A stretch of DNA of 64,000 bases, from contig WANQ01000018.1 in NCBI GenBank assembly GCA_015521735.1, positions 1 to 64,000 of the forward strand, written 5' to 3'. Below, in pieces: positions 8,838 to 17,674 of this stretch. The notes beneath the pieces are model-generated. The model saw only the letters and a list, made by a program, of their open reading frames with translations, was not told the DNA's origin and made no database searches. The stretch is from Pyrodictiaceae archaeon. GTDB taxonomy: Archaea; Thermoproteota; Thermoprotei_A; Sulfolobales; WANQ01. The position numbers were made by a program, and so were the translations under genes. Position 1 is the first letter of the stretch; every line of letters begins with the position of its first letter.

Positions 8838-10115
8838 CTACCTACTATACCTGTACCTCCTATATACATAGTATAATGCTACACCTACAACTATAATCCC
8901 TACACCTACTACTAGCCTAACAATAGATGCTAATGACACATTAGGAGGGGGAGGTAAAGGACACTCCTCAAGTGGCCCCACATTTAATACGATATTATTG
9001 AATAATACGTGGTATTCTGCTTTAATGTAGGCTGGATCTAATGCTTTATAGGATACTCTAATAAAGTCGTAGAGAACTCTTGTTCTCTCAAATCCATCAC
9101 TATTTGCACCAACATATAATGCAGTGTACCTAGCTCCCCATTTCTTAGACTCAATATCCACCACTGATGCATCTAGATTGCTAAGAGTAATATTTCCTAC
9201 AAGACTACCATTAACGTATACATTGTATGTTCTAGAGGAATTATCATATACTACGACTAGGTAAGCCCATTTCCCTTTAAGCCACGTGAGGTCTAGATAA
9301 TAGTTTTTCCTCTTCTTACCGGGCTCTTCGGTTGAAGCCGATACAATAAAGTACACATCAGGATTGCTAGCATTTTTACTATAGGATATGAAGAATGAAG
9401 TATATGGCGTAGCTATGTATGATCCATACATTAAGTCTTTATGCCAACCATACATTACTTGCTTATCGTAGACGTATAGTAGTGCTTCAATACTAAACGC
9501 CTTCTTACCGTAAAAACTTATGTTCGCAATATACCCCCAAGTACTCTTACCATCAAAGTACATTGACGGTCCTACAGGGCCCATTGTAGTATTATATTTA
9601 CCCGCCTTCAACACCAAGTTATTGTCTCTACCAGCAACATCAATTACAAGCCTCTTTCTACCAACCTCCTCGTACCTAGACATGTCTATAACAGCAACAT
9701 AGCCATCCCAAACATGCCTTGACTCTTCTGGAATCCTACTCGGATTAACTATTCCAAAATACAGATATAGCGTGTAAGTAGACCTAGCTTTAACATAGGG
9801 TATTCTAATCCATAGAACCCCGAAACCAGTACTAACATTCCAATACTCAACCACAACTGGTAGAATACTCCCATTAACCGATACTGCCACCAAGTCGTCT
9901 CCCGAGGGAGAAGTCTTAGAGAAATCAAGCATTGATGAGTCAAGCCTTATAGGTACTGTTAGATTAGTTACATCACTGTCAAGCCACGTAAAATCCAATA
10001 CCAGCTTAACCCTATACCTCCAGTTTGGATCAAACCACTCAGTACTAGCTAATGCCACTAAAATATGGGCTATGACCAACACTAGCACTATTACTGCTAA
10101 CACCGAATATTCCAT
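8838..10115 (-). CDS. Membrane-anchored DUF2341/LamG-type surface protein
   Basis: A 425-residue surface protein. I chose ATG 10115 because GGTGAT lies 4 nt upstream; GTG 10124 is in frame. The N-terminal hydrophobic segment (about 3-22) is a signal peptide. It is followed by a DUF2341-type domain (WFDPNWRYRVKLVLDF, later WIRIPYVKARSTYTLYLYFG) and a concanavalin-like LamG domain (residues about 140-370, with VYVNGSLVGN). The C terminus has a single membrane helix (VGVGIIVVGVALYYVY) and a basic tail. These folds bind carbohydrate or other surface ligands. The next gene upstream on the same strand is another C-terminally anchored surface protein, so the two may act together. Confidence 0.78.
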   Translation of the reverse strand: MEYSVLAVIVLVLVIAHILVALASTEWFDPNWRYRVKLVLDFTWLDSDVTNLTVPIRLDSSMLDFSKTSPSGDDLVAVSVNGSILPVVVEYWNVSTGFGVLWIRIPYVKARSTYTLYLYFGIVNPSRIPEESRHVWDGYVAVIDMSRYEEVGRKRLVIDVAGRDNNLVLKAGKYNTTMGPVGPSMYFDGKSTWGYIANISFYGKKAFSIEALLYVYDKQVMYGWHKDLMYGSYIATPYTSFFISYSKNASNPDVYFIVSASTEEPGKKRKNYYLDLTWLKGKWAYLVVVYDNSSRTYNVYVNGSLVGNITLSNLDASVVDIESKKWGARYTALYVGANSDGFERTRVLYDFIRVSYKALDPAYIKAEYHVLFNNIVLNVGPLEECPLPPPPNVSLASIVRLVVGVGIIVVGVALYYVYRRYRYSR

Positions 10116-10170
10116 GCTAATCACCGTGTCTAAGGAATCCCTATACTAGGTCGGTACGTTAATGTCTACT

Positions 10171-11226
10171 CTAGGAAATATACTTTCTTAACAATATTAT
10201 TGTGGCTAGGCTACCCAGTAATGCCGATAATGCTGACAACATTATTATTCCAGGAGTTGTTGCATAGAATGGCGTAATGTTTTCACCAGTAATAGTAATA
10301 TATGATACCCTTGTAATGGTTACAGTCTTTGTTATAGTCTTAAGAACAGTTATTATAGATTCTGCTGATGTAATAGTTGTACGTTGCATTGTTGTTCTTG
10401 TGGGCCTGGTCCTCTTAGTAGTCTCTCTAACAATAGGTGTTGGCGGTGGTTGTGGTGGGGGAACAGAGGAAATAACCATTGCTGGCTGTGGTTGAGGTAG
10501 TAGTAAAGAGCTAGTGTTATTTAATGGTGTAGTAGTATTTCCTGTTACCTTGATTATAGCTGTGGTAGTTGTAGTCGCAGTAGTTGTTACCGTAGTAGTT
10601 GCTTTCGTTGTATTAGCGGGTACAGTATTGTTGATAAAGGCTGTCGGTGTAGTTGTCTGTGTTTCCCGCACTTCTTGTGTAGTGGTTGCTTGAATTAGTG
10701 AAACCGTTAGCTTCCATGTAGCTGGCTTAAACTCGTTAGCAGTATCAAGTATTAAAGCATAACCTTTAACAACTAATAACATGTTTAAGTTTATAAGCGT
10801 CGTAGTGTTAGGGTTCTCCTGCAAGTAGACTACTGCTAATATGTAGCCTTCTGGTGTAAAGACGTTTAAGTCATCAATGTCTAAATAAACTAGCTTGTTA
10901 ATAATGTTCTCACGGAGAAAGTTTAATGCTTCAATTTCCTTATCCTTAGGAACCGTTATATCAGCTAATTTAACATAACCTATACCAGATACATGTACTA
11001 CTGTAGGATCTACTATGGAATCCACTATACCCGCCATACCAAACTGTGCTGTATATAGAGTAGATGTTTCAACATACCGCGTTTTTGGTAAGTTCTTGGT
11101 ACCTCTAGGTGTAACTACTTTCACAACGTTTTCTTGAGCACTAGAAGACACTATACTAGCTAATACCAGCACTAATACCACAAACAATACTATTTTTAAG
11201 CAATATCTAGATATACGGAGCAACAC
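10171..11226 (-). CDS. Surface protein with degenerate SNase-like OB fold, Thr stalk and membrane anchor
   Basis: A 351-residue protein starting with GTG 11226. A signal peptide covers residues about 10-30. An SNase-like OB fold (about 55-170) shows the thermonuclease pattern GIVDSIVDPTVVHVSG, YVKLADITVPKD and GYILAVVYLQ. The catalytic SNase positions appear substituted: Lys for the first Arg, no Glu after the ITVP turn, Tyr for the second Arg. Nuclease activity is therefore unlikely, and a binding role is more plausible. A Thr-rich mucin-like stalk (about 180-310) and a C-terminal membrane helix (SALSALLGSLATIILL) follow. It is probably glycosylated and exposed on the cell surface. Confidence 0.72.
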   Translation of the reverse strand: MLLRISRYCLKIVLFVVLVLVLASIVSSSAQENVVKVVTPRGTKNLPKTRYVETSTLYTAQFGMAGIVDSIVDPTVVHVSGIGYVKLADITVPKDKEIEALNFLRENIINKLVYLDIDDLNVFTPEGYILAVVYLQENPNTTTLINLNMLLVVKGYALILDTANEFKPATWKLTVSLIQATTTQEVRETQTTTPTAFINNTVPANTTKATTTVTTTATTTTTAIIKVTGNTTTPLNNTSSLLLPQPQPAMVISSVPPPQPPPTPIVRETTKRTRPTRTTMQRTTITSAESIITVLKTITKTVTITRVSYITITGENITPFYATTPGIIMLSALSALLGSLATIILLRKYIS

Positions 11227-11393
11227 TAGACCCTAATACTCCATATTGTTTAAAAGAAATAAATAAGTTATACGTGCACCGATCCCACATTGAATCGAAC
11301 TTCATCTAATTAGGATATTTAAACTTTTTGTTAATCGATCCTCTACTTTTACGTACAAGTATTACTAATACAGTAATGAACTTGTTCTAATGT

Positions 11394-12494
11394 ATGGGTG
11401 CACGGTTGGAGAAAACTGTTATAGCAAGAGAAAATGCAGAGTATAGTAGTTTAAGGTTCCTTGAGAAAGGGCTTACACCAGAAACAGCTAGGATACTTGA
11501 AGCTATCTTCAACCTTAAACCAATTATACGTGCTTCAAATGTAGCAAGAATTACTGGTAAGCCCTTAGACTACGTTAAGAAGAAGATTTATTCTCTTAGA
11601 GCTCGTGGATTAAGGGTAATGGGAGTAGTAGACTATTATAGACTTGGGCTTATAAGATACATAGCGTTTACTAGGTATTCTAGCGATGACACCTATAGAT
11701 ATAGGGATTTAATGAGCTTCTACGTTGAAGTACTTTCACCTATAACTGGTGCATTCTACGGCATATACATGCCACTAACATTCATGTCAGTATATGATTA
11801 TGTAGTCCACGAATTAAGGCCTTTCTACTATTTCCCAGCAGAGATAACAGTTTACCCTAAACCTGACTTCGACCACTACTATAATTTTGCATCTAGGAAA
11901 CCCGTAGTAGACTTCACCTATCTTTACTCAAGATTTAACACTATGGTTGATGAGATCATATTACCTAGCCATAGTATTGCTAAGCACATAGATCTCTTAG
12001 ACCTACTCATATTAAGGGAAATAGAAAGTAATGCTCTTACAACATTCAAGGACATAGCTCTTAGAATTAAAGCCTTAACGGGTAGAGATGTAAGGGTATC
12101 AAAGATATCAAGGCATTACTCAAACCATATTCTAAAACAAAACTTGGTTAAAGGTACAACACTTCATCTTCCACCAAGTAATGGTTGCTCAATCCTAGTA
12201 ATGCTTATGACTAGAGGTGACTCAGAAGTAAACTATGCTTTAGCAAATGCTTTCTCAGAGACATTTCTACATAGGGTAAGCTTTGTATCAGCTAGTAGTA
12301 GGAGGAGCCTACACATCCTATCAATTCCTACTGATGTCCTCCACGGGCTAGTAGAGTTTATAAGAAAGATTAATGCATGGTTTGATGGCATAGAAGTGTA
12401 TGTTGCAGGTAAGCAGAGTATCAAGTATTGGGGTGTACCCTACCACTTATTTGATCGTGAAAAACGATGGTGGAGCCTAGATAAGTTTACCTAA
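11394..12494 (+). CDS. Double winged-helix DNA-binding protein, family not recognised
   Basis: A 366-residue soluble protein. The N-terminal region (about 25-75) reads as a winged helix: IIRASNVARITGKPLDYV, then VKKKIYSLRARGLRV and a VVDYYRLGL wing like archaeal Lrp-type proteins. A second helix-turn-helix-like region occurs near residues 200-255 (LLILREIESNALTTFKDIALR, read here only as its parts). The last 100 residues have alpha/beta character. No cofactor motif is visible. A transcription regulator is the best guess. It is flanked by the SNase-like surface protein (divergent) and an SDR (convergent, 13 bp apart), so surface genes are possible targets. The upstream region 11227-11393 is AT-rich with no recognisable RNA gene. 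Confidence 0.55.
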   Translation: MGARLEKTVIARENAEYSSLRFLEKGLTPETARILEAIFNLKPIIRASNVARITGKPLDYVKKKIYSLRARGLRVMGVVDYYRLGLIRYIAFTRYSSDDTYRYRDLMSFYVEVLSPITGAFYGIYMPLTFMSVYDYVVHELRPFYYFPAEITVYPKPDFDHYYNFASRKPVVDFTYLYSRFNTMVDEIILPSHSIAKHIDLLDLLILREIESNALTTFKDIALRIKALTGRDVRVSKISRHYSNHILKQNLVKGTTLHLPPSNGCSILVMLMTRGDSEVNYALANAFSETFLHRVSFVSASSRRSLHILSIPTDVLHGLVEFIRKINAWFDGIEVYVAGKQSIKYWGVPYHLFDREKRWWSLDKFT

Positions 12495-12507
12495 CATGGA
12501 AACCATG

Positions 12508-13296
12508 CTACAGCGTACTCCTTAAGAACCCTCCATCAAATGGTATTATTGCCCCGTTTATGAACCCTGCTTTCTCAGAGACAAGAAATGCTACTAGCCA
12601 TCCAAGTTCCTCTGGTCTCCCAAGTCTTTTCACAGGTATAGACTTAGCCATCTCGTCTAATACCTCATCTACACTTACTCCACGCTTCCTTGCCCTCTCA
12701 TAAGCTATTTGGCGTACACGATCAGTTAACACTATACTTGGTAGTACTGCGTTAACAGTTATACCGTGAGGTCCTAGTTCTCTTGCTAGAGTTCTAACAA
12801 TACCTGCTACGGGCAACCTCATAATATTGCTTAACGCTAAATCCTCCCAAGGCTCCTTAATTGTAACCGATGCTATAAACACCATTCTACCCCAACGCTG
12901 AGGCAACATGAGCTCAGCTGATCTTCTTGCAACCCATACAGCACTAAGAGCTAGTAGTCTTGACGCTTCAACCCAGTCATCCCATGAAAGCTCCATAAAC
13001 TTTCCTGGCCTTGGCCCACCAGTACTATAGACTAGTATGTCTAGTTTACCAAAGCTCTCCTTAACCCAATTGAATAAGGAGTCTATACTCTCCTTAACTC
13101 TAAGATCAACAACGTGGTAGTATACTTCTCCTCCAATACCCTTAAGCTTACTGTATGCTTCCCTAAGCCTGTCTAGGTTCCTAGAACTTATTATGACCTT
13201 AGCACCTTCTTCTAAGAGAGCCTTAGCACAAGCATAGCCTAGTCCACGACTACTTGCTGTAACTAGTGCAAGCTTATCCTTTAAGCCCAAATCCAA
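12508..13296 (-). CDS. SDR-family protein lacking the YxxxK catalytic pair
   Basis: A 262-residue short-chain dehydrogenase/reductase fold. The nucleotide-binding turn is TASSRGLGYA (about residues 13-22), followed by STGGPRPG in place of NNAG and by the PSIVLTDRV and FLVSEKAGFINGAIIPFDGG C-terminal segments of FabG-like proteins. The catalytic Ser is in IASVTIKEPW. Counting from it, the usual Tyr is Ser and the usual Lys is Arg (SNIMR). This matches the known BKR-like subgroup that lacks the canonical tetrad, so dehydrogenase activity should not be assumed. It starts with TTG 13296, with an AGGTG site 9 nt upstream. Confidence 0.8.
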   Translation of the reverse strand: MDLGLKDKLALVTASSRGLGYACAKALLEEGAKVIISSRNLDRLREAYSKLKGIGGEVYYHVVDLRVKESIDSLFNWVKESFGKLDILVYSTGGPRPGKFMELSWDDWVEASRLLALSAVWVARRSAELMLPQRWGRMVFIASVTIKEPWEDLALSNIMRLPVAGIVRTLARELGPHGITVNAVLPSIVLTDRVRQIAYERARKRGVSVDEVLDEMAKSIPVKRLGRPEELGWLVAFLVSEKAGFINGAIIPFDGGFLRSTL

Positions 13297-13332
13297 GCTT
13301 AAACACCTAGTACATGGTTAATTGTTTACAGG

Positions 13333-14280
13333 TTATAGGTGTTTCCATAGTGTTAATGGTGATACTAGGTTAGGGTCAGGCTCAATTCTACCCTCAACGA
13401 GTCTTTTAATGGCTTTCGTTAATGGTTCAGCATCTAGTACTATTGTTGTAAAGAGTGCAGCTAAGCCACTCCACTTTCCCCAAAAACTCTTATAGACTTC
13501 TTCTTCGCGTCCCTCAGCTTTATAGGCTAATGCTATTAGTTTCTTAAGCCATCTATCTATTGGGGGCTTCTCATAATACCTCTTACTCAAGACCAAGACT
13601 AGTCTTATCGTATACGAGCCTACACCCTTAACGCTTAGGAGCTCCTCTTCAAGCTCACCTACACTAACCTCCCACGTATTTAGCTCTGGTTTCCTAGCGA
13701 ATAGCTTAGCTAGCTCTATTATCGTTTTAGCTCTATAGCCTACACGAGCCCTAGTTAACGCGTTTACACCATGCTCTAAAACATCTAGTGGTTTTGGTGG
13801 AATAATAGTTCTAGTACCCTCCACTACTACTTCTCTCCCCATAAGCTTGTAGATGTTGTATAGCATTCTCCATCCTTGCTTGAAGCTAGCATTTTGCTGG
13901 CAAACACTAATTAATACAGCATTCCACGGGCTAGTAGCTCTTACATGTAGTCCTCTAAGCTTTAGTGGTACACGATTTAGTATTGGATCTTTAAGAGCTA
14001 TACTATAGAATTCCGTTAAATCCTCGTTTAAGCCTAACACGTATTCTACCAGCTTTAGCACTTCATCTAAGTCTTTACGTCTACCATTAATTGAGTATAC
14101 TCTCGCATTAAGGCCTTCTCTACTTTCACCTATAACTACAATGTAGTCGCCTAACACTAGGATTAGCTTGTTGCCATTAAACCACCATGAAAAATTGTAG
14201 ACCATGCCCGTTAACTTGAAGTCAAAGTCTACTCTAGGTTTAGGTAAGGTGTATTCTCCTAGAAACACAGGTTTATCCAT
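13333..14280 (-). CDS. HhH-GPD base-excision DNA glycosylase (OGG1/AlkA superfamily)
   Basis: A 315-residue protein of the HhH-GPD superfamily, which removes damaged bases. The N-terminal beta-rich domain (residues 1-75) resembles the OGG/AlkA N domain. The helical core contains SPWNAVLISVCQQNASFKQ, the hairpin SVKGVGSYTIRLVL, and the catalytic Asp in PPIDRWLKK. The bifunctional OGG1 Lys, expected just after GVG(S/T), is Tyr here. The enzyme may therefore be a monofunctional glycosylase of AlkA type rather than a glycosylase/lyase. It follows the metallo-beta-lactamase-fold gene by 5 nt, so they form one transcription unit. Confidence 0.75.
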   Translation of the reverse strand: MDKPVFLGEYTLPKPRVDFDFKLTGMVYNFSWWFNGNKLILVLGDYIVVIGESREGLNARVYSINGRRKDLDEVLKLVEYVLGLNEDLTEFYSIALKDPILNRVPLKLRGLHVRATSPWNAVLISVCQQNASFKQGWRMLYNIYKLMGREVVVEGTRTIIPPKPLDVLEHGVNALTRARVGYRAKTIIELAKLFARKPELNTWEVSVGELEEELLSVKGVGSYTIRLVLVLSKRYYEKPPIDRWLKKLIALAYKAEGREEEVYKSFWGKWSGLAALFTTIVLDAEPLTKAIKRLVEGRIEPDPNLVSPLTLWKHL

Positions 14281-14285
14281 GGCTT

Positions 14286-14948
14286 TTAGACCTTATATGA
14301 TAATATTTCTCTTACGAACGGGTTATTCTTTCTCTCAAAACCTATTGTTGTCGAGTCACCGTGTCCTGGAAACACTACTACGTCATCATCTAGTGACATT
14401 AACTTGATTATTGAGTTGACTATTTTATTCCAGTTTCCTCCTGGGAAATCAGTTGAACCTATAGTTCCCTTAAACAACGTATCTCCTGTAAACAACACTT
14501 TTCCTAATAGAAGCGATATGCTCCCCGGAGTATGACCTGGTGTATGTATTACTCTTAGCTCAAGGCTACCCGACTTAATTATATCTCCTTCTTCAGGGTA
14601 CTCGTCTACACTAGGCATTCTCCATGATGGATCATAGTATCTACAGTACTCTGAGCTAAGCTCCATTATTGGCTCATCTTCCTCGTGGAGTAGAAACAAT
14701 GCATCTGTATAGTCTAGTAGCTTTGGAACACCTAGTATGTGGTCGAAGTGTCCATGAGTTGATACTATGTGTGTTACCGTAGTCTTAGTAGACCTTATAG
14801 CATCAATTATATCGTCTACATTACCTCCTGGATCTACGACTACACCCTCCATTGCTACAGGGTCTCTAACGATATACGTATTCGTTAACAAGGGCCCAGT
14901 CTTAAGCATGTAGACTTCTACTTTATCGCTACGGTAAACTAGTTGCAA
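14286..14948 (-). CDS. Metallo-beta-lactamase-fold hydrolase, glyoxalase II-like
   Basis: A 220-residue hydrolase of the glyoxalase II/MBL superfamily. The metal ligands are visible: THGHFDH (about residues 64-70), the His in HTPGHTPGS, the Asp in LFTGDTLF and the final His in VFPGHGDS. Single-domain archaeal members hydrolyse thioesters or related compounds; without the C-terminal glutathione-binding domain it is unlikely to be a true glyoxalase II, and archaea of this type lack glutathione. It is translated just ahead of the DNA glycosylase gene. The motifs are complete, so an active binuclear metal site is expected. Confidence 0.83.
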   Translation of the reverse strand: MQLVYRSDKVEVYMLKTGPLLTNTYIVRDPVAMEGVVVDPGGNVDDIIDAIRSTKTTVTHIVSTHGHFDHILGVPKLLDYTDALFLLHEEDEPIMELSSEYCRYYDPSWRMPSVDEYPEEGDIIKSGSLELRVIHTPGHTPGSISLLLGKVLFTGDTLFKGTIGSTDFPGGNWNKIVNSIIKLMSLDDDVVVFPGHGDSTTIGFERKNNPFVREILSYKV

Positions 14949-15003
14949 TACCTAGCACCTTGGAAAGCTATAAGCTAAGTAGCTTTATGAATGCTTATCC
15001 TAG

Positions 15004-15489
15004 CTATGTTTTCACATATACTCTTTTAGTCTTTAATAGCCTACGTGCATATTTAAGAAGCCTTATACCCTCAATCCATAAGACTATATCCGCTACCAAC
15101 GCTAGTACTACTGGTATAAGGTCTATTCTAGGGAAAAATACTATGATGTAGGCTACTATCCCAGCTAATACTCCTGCTGCAATAGGTATGAGTTTAGGTA
15201 CCATTGAACCAGCTATGAGTACGTAAGCTGATAAAATACTCGTCTTTGATTCTACTGCACGGTATCTACCATCAAATGTTTTCTCAACCAAGCCTAACCG
15301 TACAAGTCTATCAAGATGATGTTTAGCACTACTAGGACTCTTAAAGCCTAGTCTACGCTGAAGTTCTCTTACACCAAGTGGTTCACGGCTAACAAGGAGT
15401 TCAAGATATACTCTAAGCGATTGCCCACCAAGCACTAGTTCTACAGGCATACTAGTATCGTCTTCAACTCTCCTACTACCCTTGCTCAA
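15004..15489 (-). CDS. Membrane-anchored winged-helix regulator
   Basis: A 161-residue protein. An N-terminal winged helix (about residues 12-75) carries the pattern LGVRELQRRLGFKS, PSSAKHHLDRLVRLGLVE, like ArsR/IclR-type archaeal regulators. Two membrane helices follow (about 88-110 and 115-140), ending with a basic tail. Such fusions place a DNA-binding domain under control of a membrane sensor. The next upstream gene on the same strand (59 bp away) encodes a Thr-rich stalk protein, so this regulator may respond to, or control, envelope genes. Confidence 0.7.
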   Translation of the reverse strand: MSKGSRRVEDDTSMPVELVLGGQSLRVYLELLVSREPLGVRELQRRLGFKSPSSAKHHLDRLVRLGLVEKTFDGRYRAVESKTSILSAYVLIAGSMVPKLIPIAAGVLAGIVAYIIVFFPRIDLIPVVLALVADIVLWIEGIRLLKYARRLLKTKRVYVKT

Positions 15490-15548
15490 GGCGTTAAAGC
15501 CCTACACGAATAATGGTATAGCGTAGTCTTCCTAGTAGTCTAACATGT

Positions 15549-16679
15549 TTATGCGAGTATTTTCTTAATAACTATTAGTGCTAGTACACCTGCTAGAAGA
15601 GAAGATGCTAGAACAACTACTATTTTCACTTCCTCTACAATTCCAGTCCTAGCAGTTTTCTCTCCTAAACTTAGAGTAGCCGTAGATTCAGGCCTCAGAC
15701 CATTACTTGTTTGCGTAATTGTCGTGGTAGTATTAGGCTTTGTAGTATACTCAATGGGTGTTGGTGTTGTCAAAGTTCTAGTAGTTGTTGGGGAAGTCTT
15801 CTTCAACACCTCTACGGATACATTGGCTTCAATACATTCTATACATTGAGCTTCTCCTTCAGTACTCATAATACTCGTGTTCCTGGCCTGCGTAGTTGGT
15901 GCTTGAACTCTAGGAGTAGTTGTTGGAACTACTATTTGGGTAGCCGTAGGACTTGTAATAACAGCTATAGTCGTAGTTGGTACATGTCTTTGTAGTCCTA
16001 GAGCATTTACTGGAGTAGCAATAAGGTCCTGGCTTGTTCTAATAATTACGTGTCTTCCCCAATCATATATTACCCCATACTCTCTACCATCAACAACATA
16101 TATTGCTGCCAACAACTTGTCTTCAGGATTGATTACTTCAGCGAATCCTAGTGAAAACCAGGTAAAGTTCACGTTACCTAAACCCAAAGCCGAGAAAGAT
16201 TTTACCACAGCCTCAATAACCCATCGCGTGAACGTGGATCGCCTTGTCTTAAAGACAGCGTTAACAACTAGCGGGTCATCAATACCTACACCAACCTCAT
16301 ATATAGAGTACTTGATACTATCCGAGCTTAACAGTACTTTAACATAGCACACAATGAGTCTACCAGCAATATCTCTTCCCATAAACTTAACGTAAAACTT
16401 ATCGCCAATAACGTAGACTCTTACATAACTTAACTCAAATCCACGAGGCAGATTAAGAGAATCATAAACCTTGTGAACTAACCCATAAACATCTCTTAAG
16501 CTAATACCCGAGTCTGGGTCAAGATATGCTATTTCAATTACAACACCATTAATATAAGCTAATGGTACAAGATCACTAGGAATAGTGGTATAAGCTACAA
16601 CCACAATATTAAAGGCTATTGCAACAGCAATTAACATTAAGGTCGTTAAACCTAGTCTTAGTATACCTAGCTTACTCAA
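15549..16679 (-). CDS. Secreted Thr-rich stalk protein with C-terminal anchor
   Basis: A 376-residue surface protein. The signal peptide lies at residues about 8-30. An ectodomain of about 200 residues, with repeated beta-strand pattern and no recognised motif, is followed by a Thr/Pro/Val-rich stalk (about 230-335) holding a CIECIE cysteine pair. A C-terminal membrane helix (VVVLASSLLAGVLALIVI) ends in a KKILA tail. The architecture matches the SNase-like and thioredoxin-like surface proteins nearby, as if the domains were displayed on a common stalk type. It precedes the membrane-anchored winged-helix gene in the same direction. Confidence 0.65.
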   Translation of the reverse strand: MSKLGILRLGLTTLMLIAVAIAFNIVVVAYTTIPSDLVPLAYINGVVIEIAYLDPDSGISLRDVYGLVHKVYDSLNLPRGFELSYVRVYVIGDKFYVKFMGRDIAGRLIVCYVKVLLSSDSIKYSIYEVGVGIDDPLVVNAVFKTRRSTFTRWVIEAVVKSFSALGLGNVNFTWFSLGFAEVINPEDKLLAAIYVVDGREYGVIYDWGRHVIIRTSQDLIATPVNALGLQRHVPTTTIAVITSPTATQIVVPTTTPRVQAPTTQARNTSIMSTEGEAQCIECIEANVSVEVLKKTSPTTTRTLTTPTPIEYTTKPNTTTTITQTSNGLRPESTATLSLGEKTARTGIVEEVKIVVVLASSLLAGVLALIVIKKILA

Positions 16680-16846
16680 ACACCTCCCCTAGGAAACTCT
16701 CTAAACAATAAACTAGCTTAGACAAAATATATAGCGAACTGCTCGAACACTTCTATAGTTGTGATGAAGAAGACTTACACTAAAAGGCTTGATGTTTGAG
16801 TATTGCTTATATTAGTGCCTATTCTTAGTAGCTTACCTAGAACCCC

Positions 16847-16853
16847 TATAAAG
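16847..16853 (+). promoter_or_regulatory. TATA-like element close to the start of the small anchored protein gene
   Basis: CTATAAAG lies about 24 bp before ATG 16874, so transcription would start at or within a few bases of the start codon. A GGTGTAGG at 16863-16870 would then be untranscribed. Either a leaderless transcript or a promoter further upstream is possible. Confidence 0.35.
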
Positions 16854-16873
16854 TAACTACTTGGTGTAGGTCC

Positions 16874-17674
16874 ATGAGTAGGGTTTTACCACTATTATTA
16901 TTTCTCGTTATCATCGTGCAGTTTAACGTTATAGTTTTCTCTGCTTACAACCTTAATAATAGAGTGTTTGAATACCATGCTTCATACTATGTTATACGAG
17001 GTAGTAGGGTTAGTGAACCCTTTAATTATAGTATCAATGTGATGGTATTGAGGAATACTAGCAGGGGTGTAGTACTTCGAGTAGAATCAATACCTACAGC
17101 TTCTAATCCCTTATATACTTCTAGATCTACTACTCCACCTAAAACAGTAATAACATATGCGATAGAGTATCTTAAACCTGCTGGGTTTAGAATAAATGGT
17201 TCTTACATCCCATTCATTGTCTCAAAGAAGCTTATTGAATATATTAAACATGGAGAAATAGACAGTATAAGGATTGAGATGTGGGGATACAATGATACTA
17301 ATATTAGTAGTGTAGACGTAGAAGAAAATAGGACATGTATAAATATGGTGTTCTCGCATTCTAAGTTAAATCTTGTCACGTGGACTCAGAAAGTAAAATT
17401 ATGCTATAATGATGATGGCGTATTAGTGTATATGAAGTCTAACACTACTAGAAAAATAGGTGATCAGCCACCAGAACATCTAATATATGTTATCTCATTG
17501 AGTAAATCCTCAATGACTACGGCTACACAATTAACTATGCAAGAAACCTTAACCGTTAATAGTAGTAGAGTAGAGGAGAAAAAAGCTTGGGGTTACAATG
17601 AAGCTGTAATAGCATTTATTGCTATAGGATTAATAATCGTTAGCATACTAATAGCGTTTTCTAGGAGGAAATAA
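16874..17674 (+). CDS. Secreted protein with C-terminal membrane anchor, unknown function
   Basis: A 266-residue protein with a signal peptide (about residues 5-24), an extracytoplasmic beta-rich domain carrying many N-x-T/S sequons and one Cys pair (CINMVF and KLCYND), a short Ser/Thr-rich linker, and a C-terminal membrane helix (VIAFIAIGLIIVSILIAF) with an RRK tail. No domain is recognised. It converges on the thioredoxin-fold surface protein, with 14 nt of coding overlap at the 3-prime ends. Like its neighbours, it is probably a glycosylated surface protein. Confidence 0.62.
   Translation: MSRVLPLLLFLVIIVQFNVIVFSAYNLNNRVFEYHASYYVIRGSRVSEPFNYSINVMVLRNTSRGVVLRVESIPTASNPLYTSRSTTPPKTVITYAIEYLKPAGFRINGSYIPFIVSKKLIEYIKHGEIDSIRIEMWGYNDTNISSVDVEENRTCINMVFSHSKLNLVTWTQKVKLCYNDDGVLVYMKSNTTRKIGDQPPEHLIYVISLSKSSMTTATQLTMQETLTVNSSRVEEKKAWGYNEAVIAFIAIGLIIVSILIAFSRRK

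Noticed and set aside
11275-11320. Minus-strand AAGTTCGATTCAATG, resembling a tRNA T-loop.
   Set aside because: The flanking 5-bp T stem does not pair, no acceptor or anticodon arm can be built, and the region is AT-rich, unlike tRNA genes of hyperthermophiles.
16755-16820. GTGATGA at 16761 followed by a TTGATGT, resembling a second C/D box sRNA.
   Set aside because: No CTGA D or D-prime box occurs at guide distance; the match is limited to one box and a weak second one.
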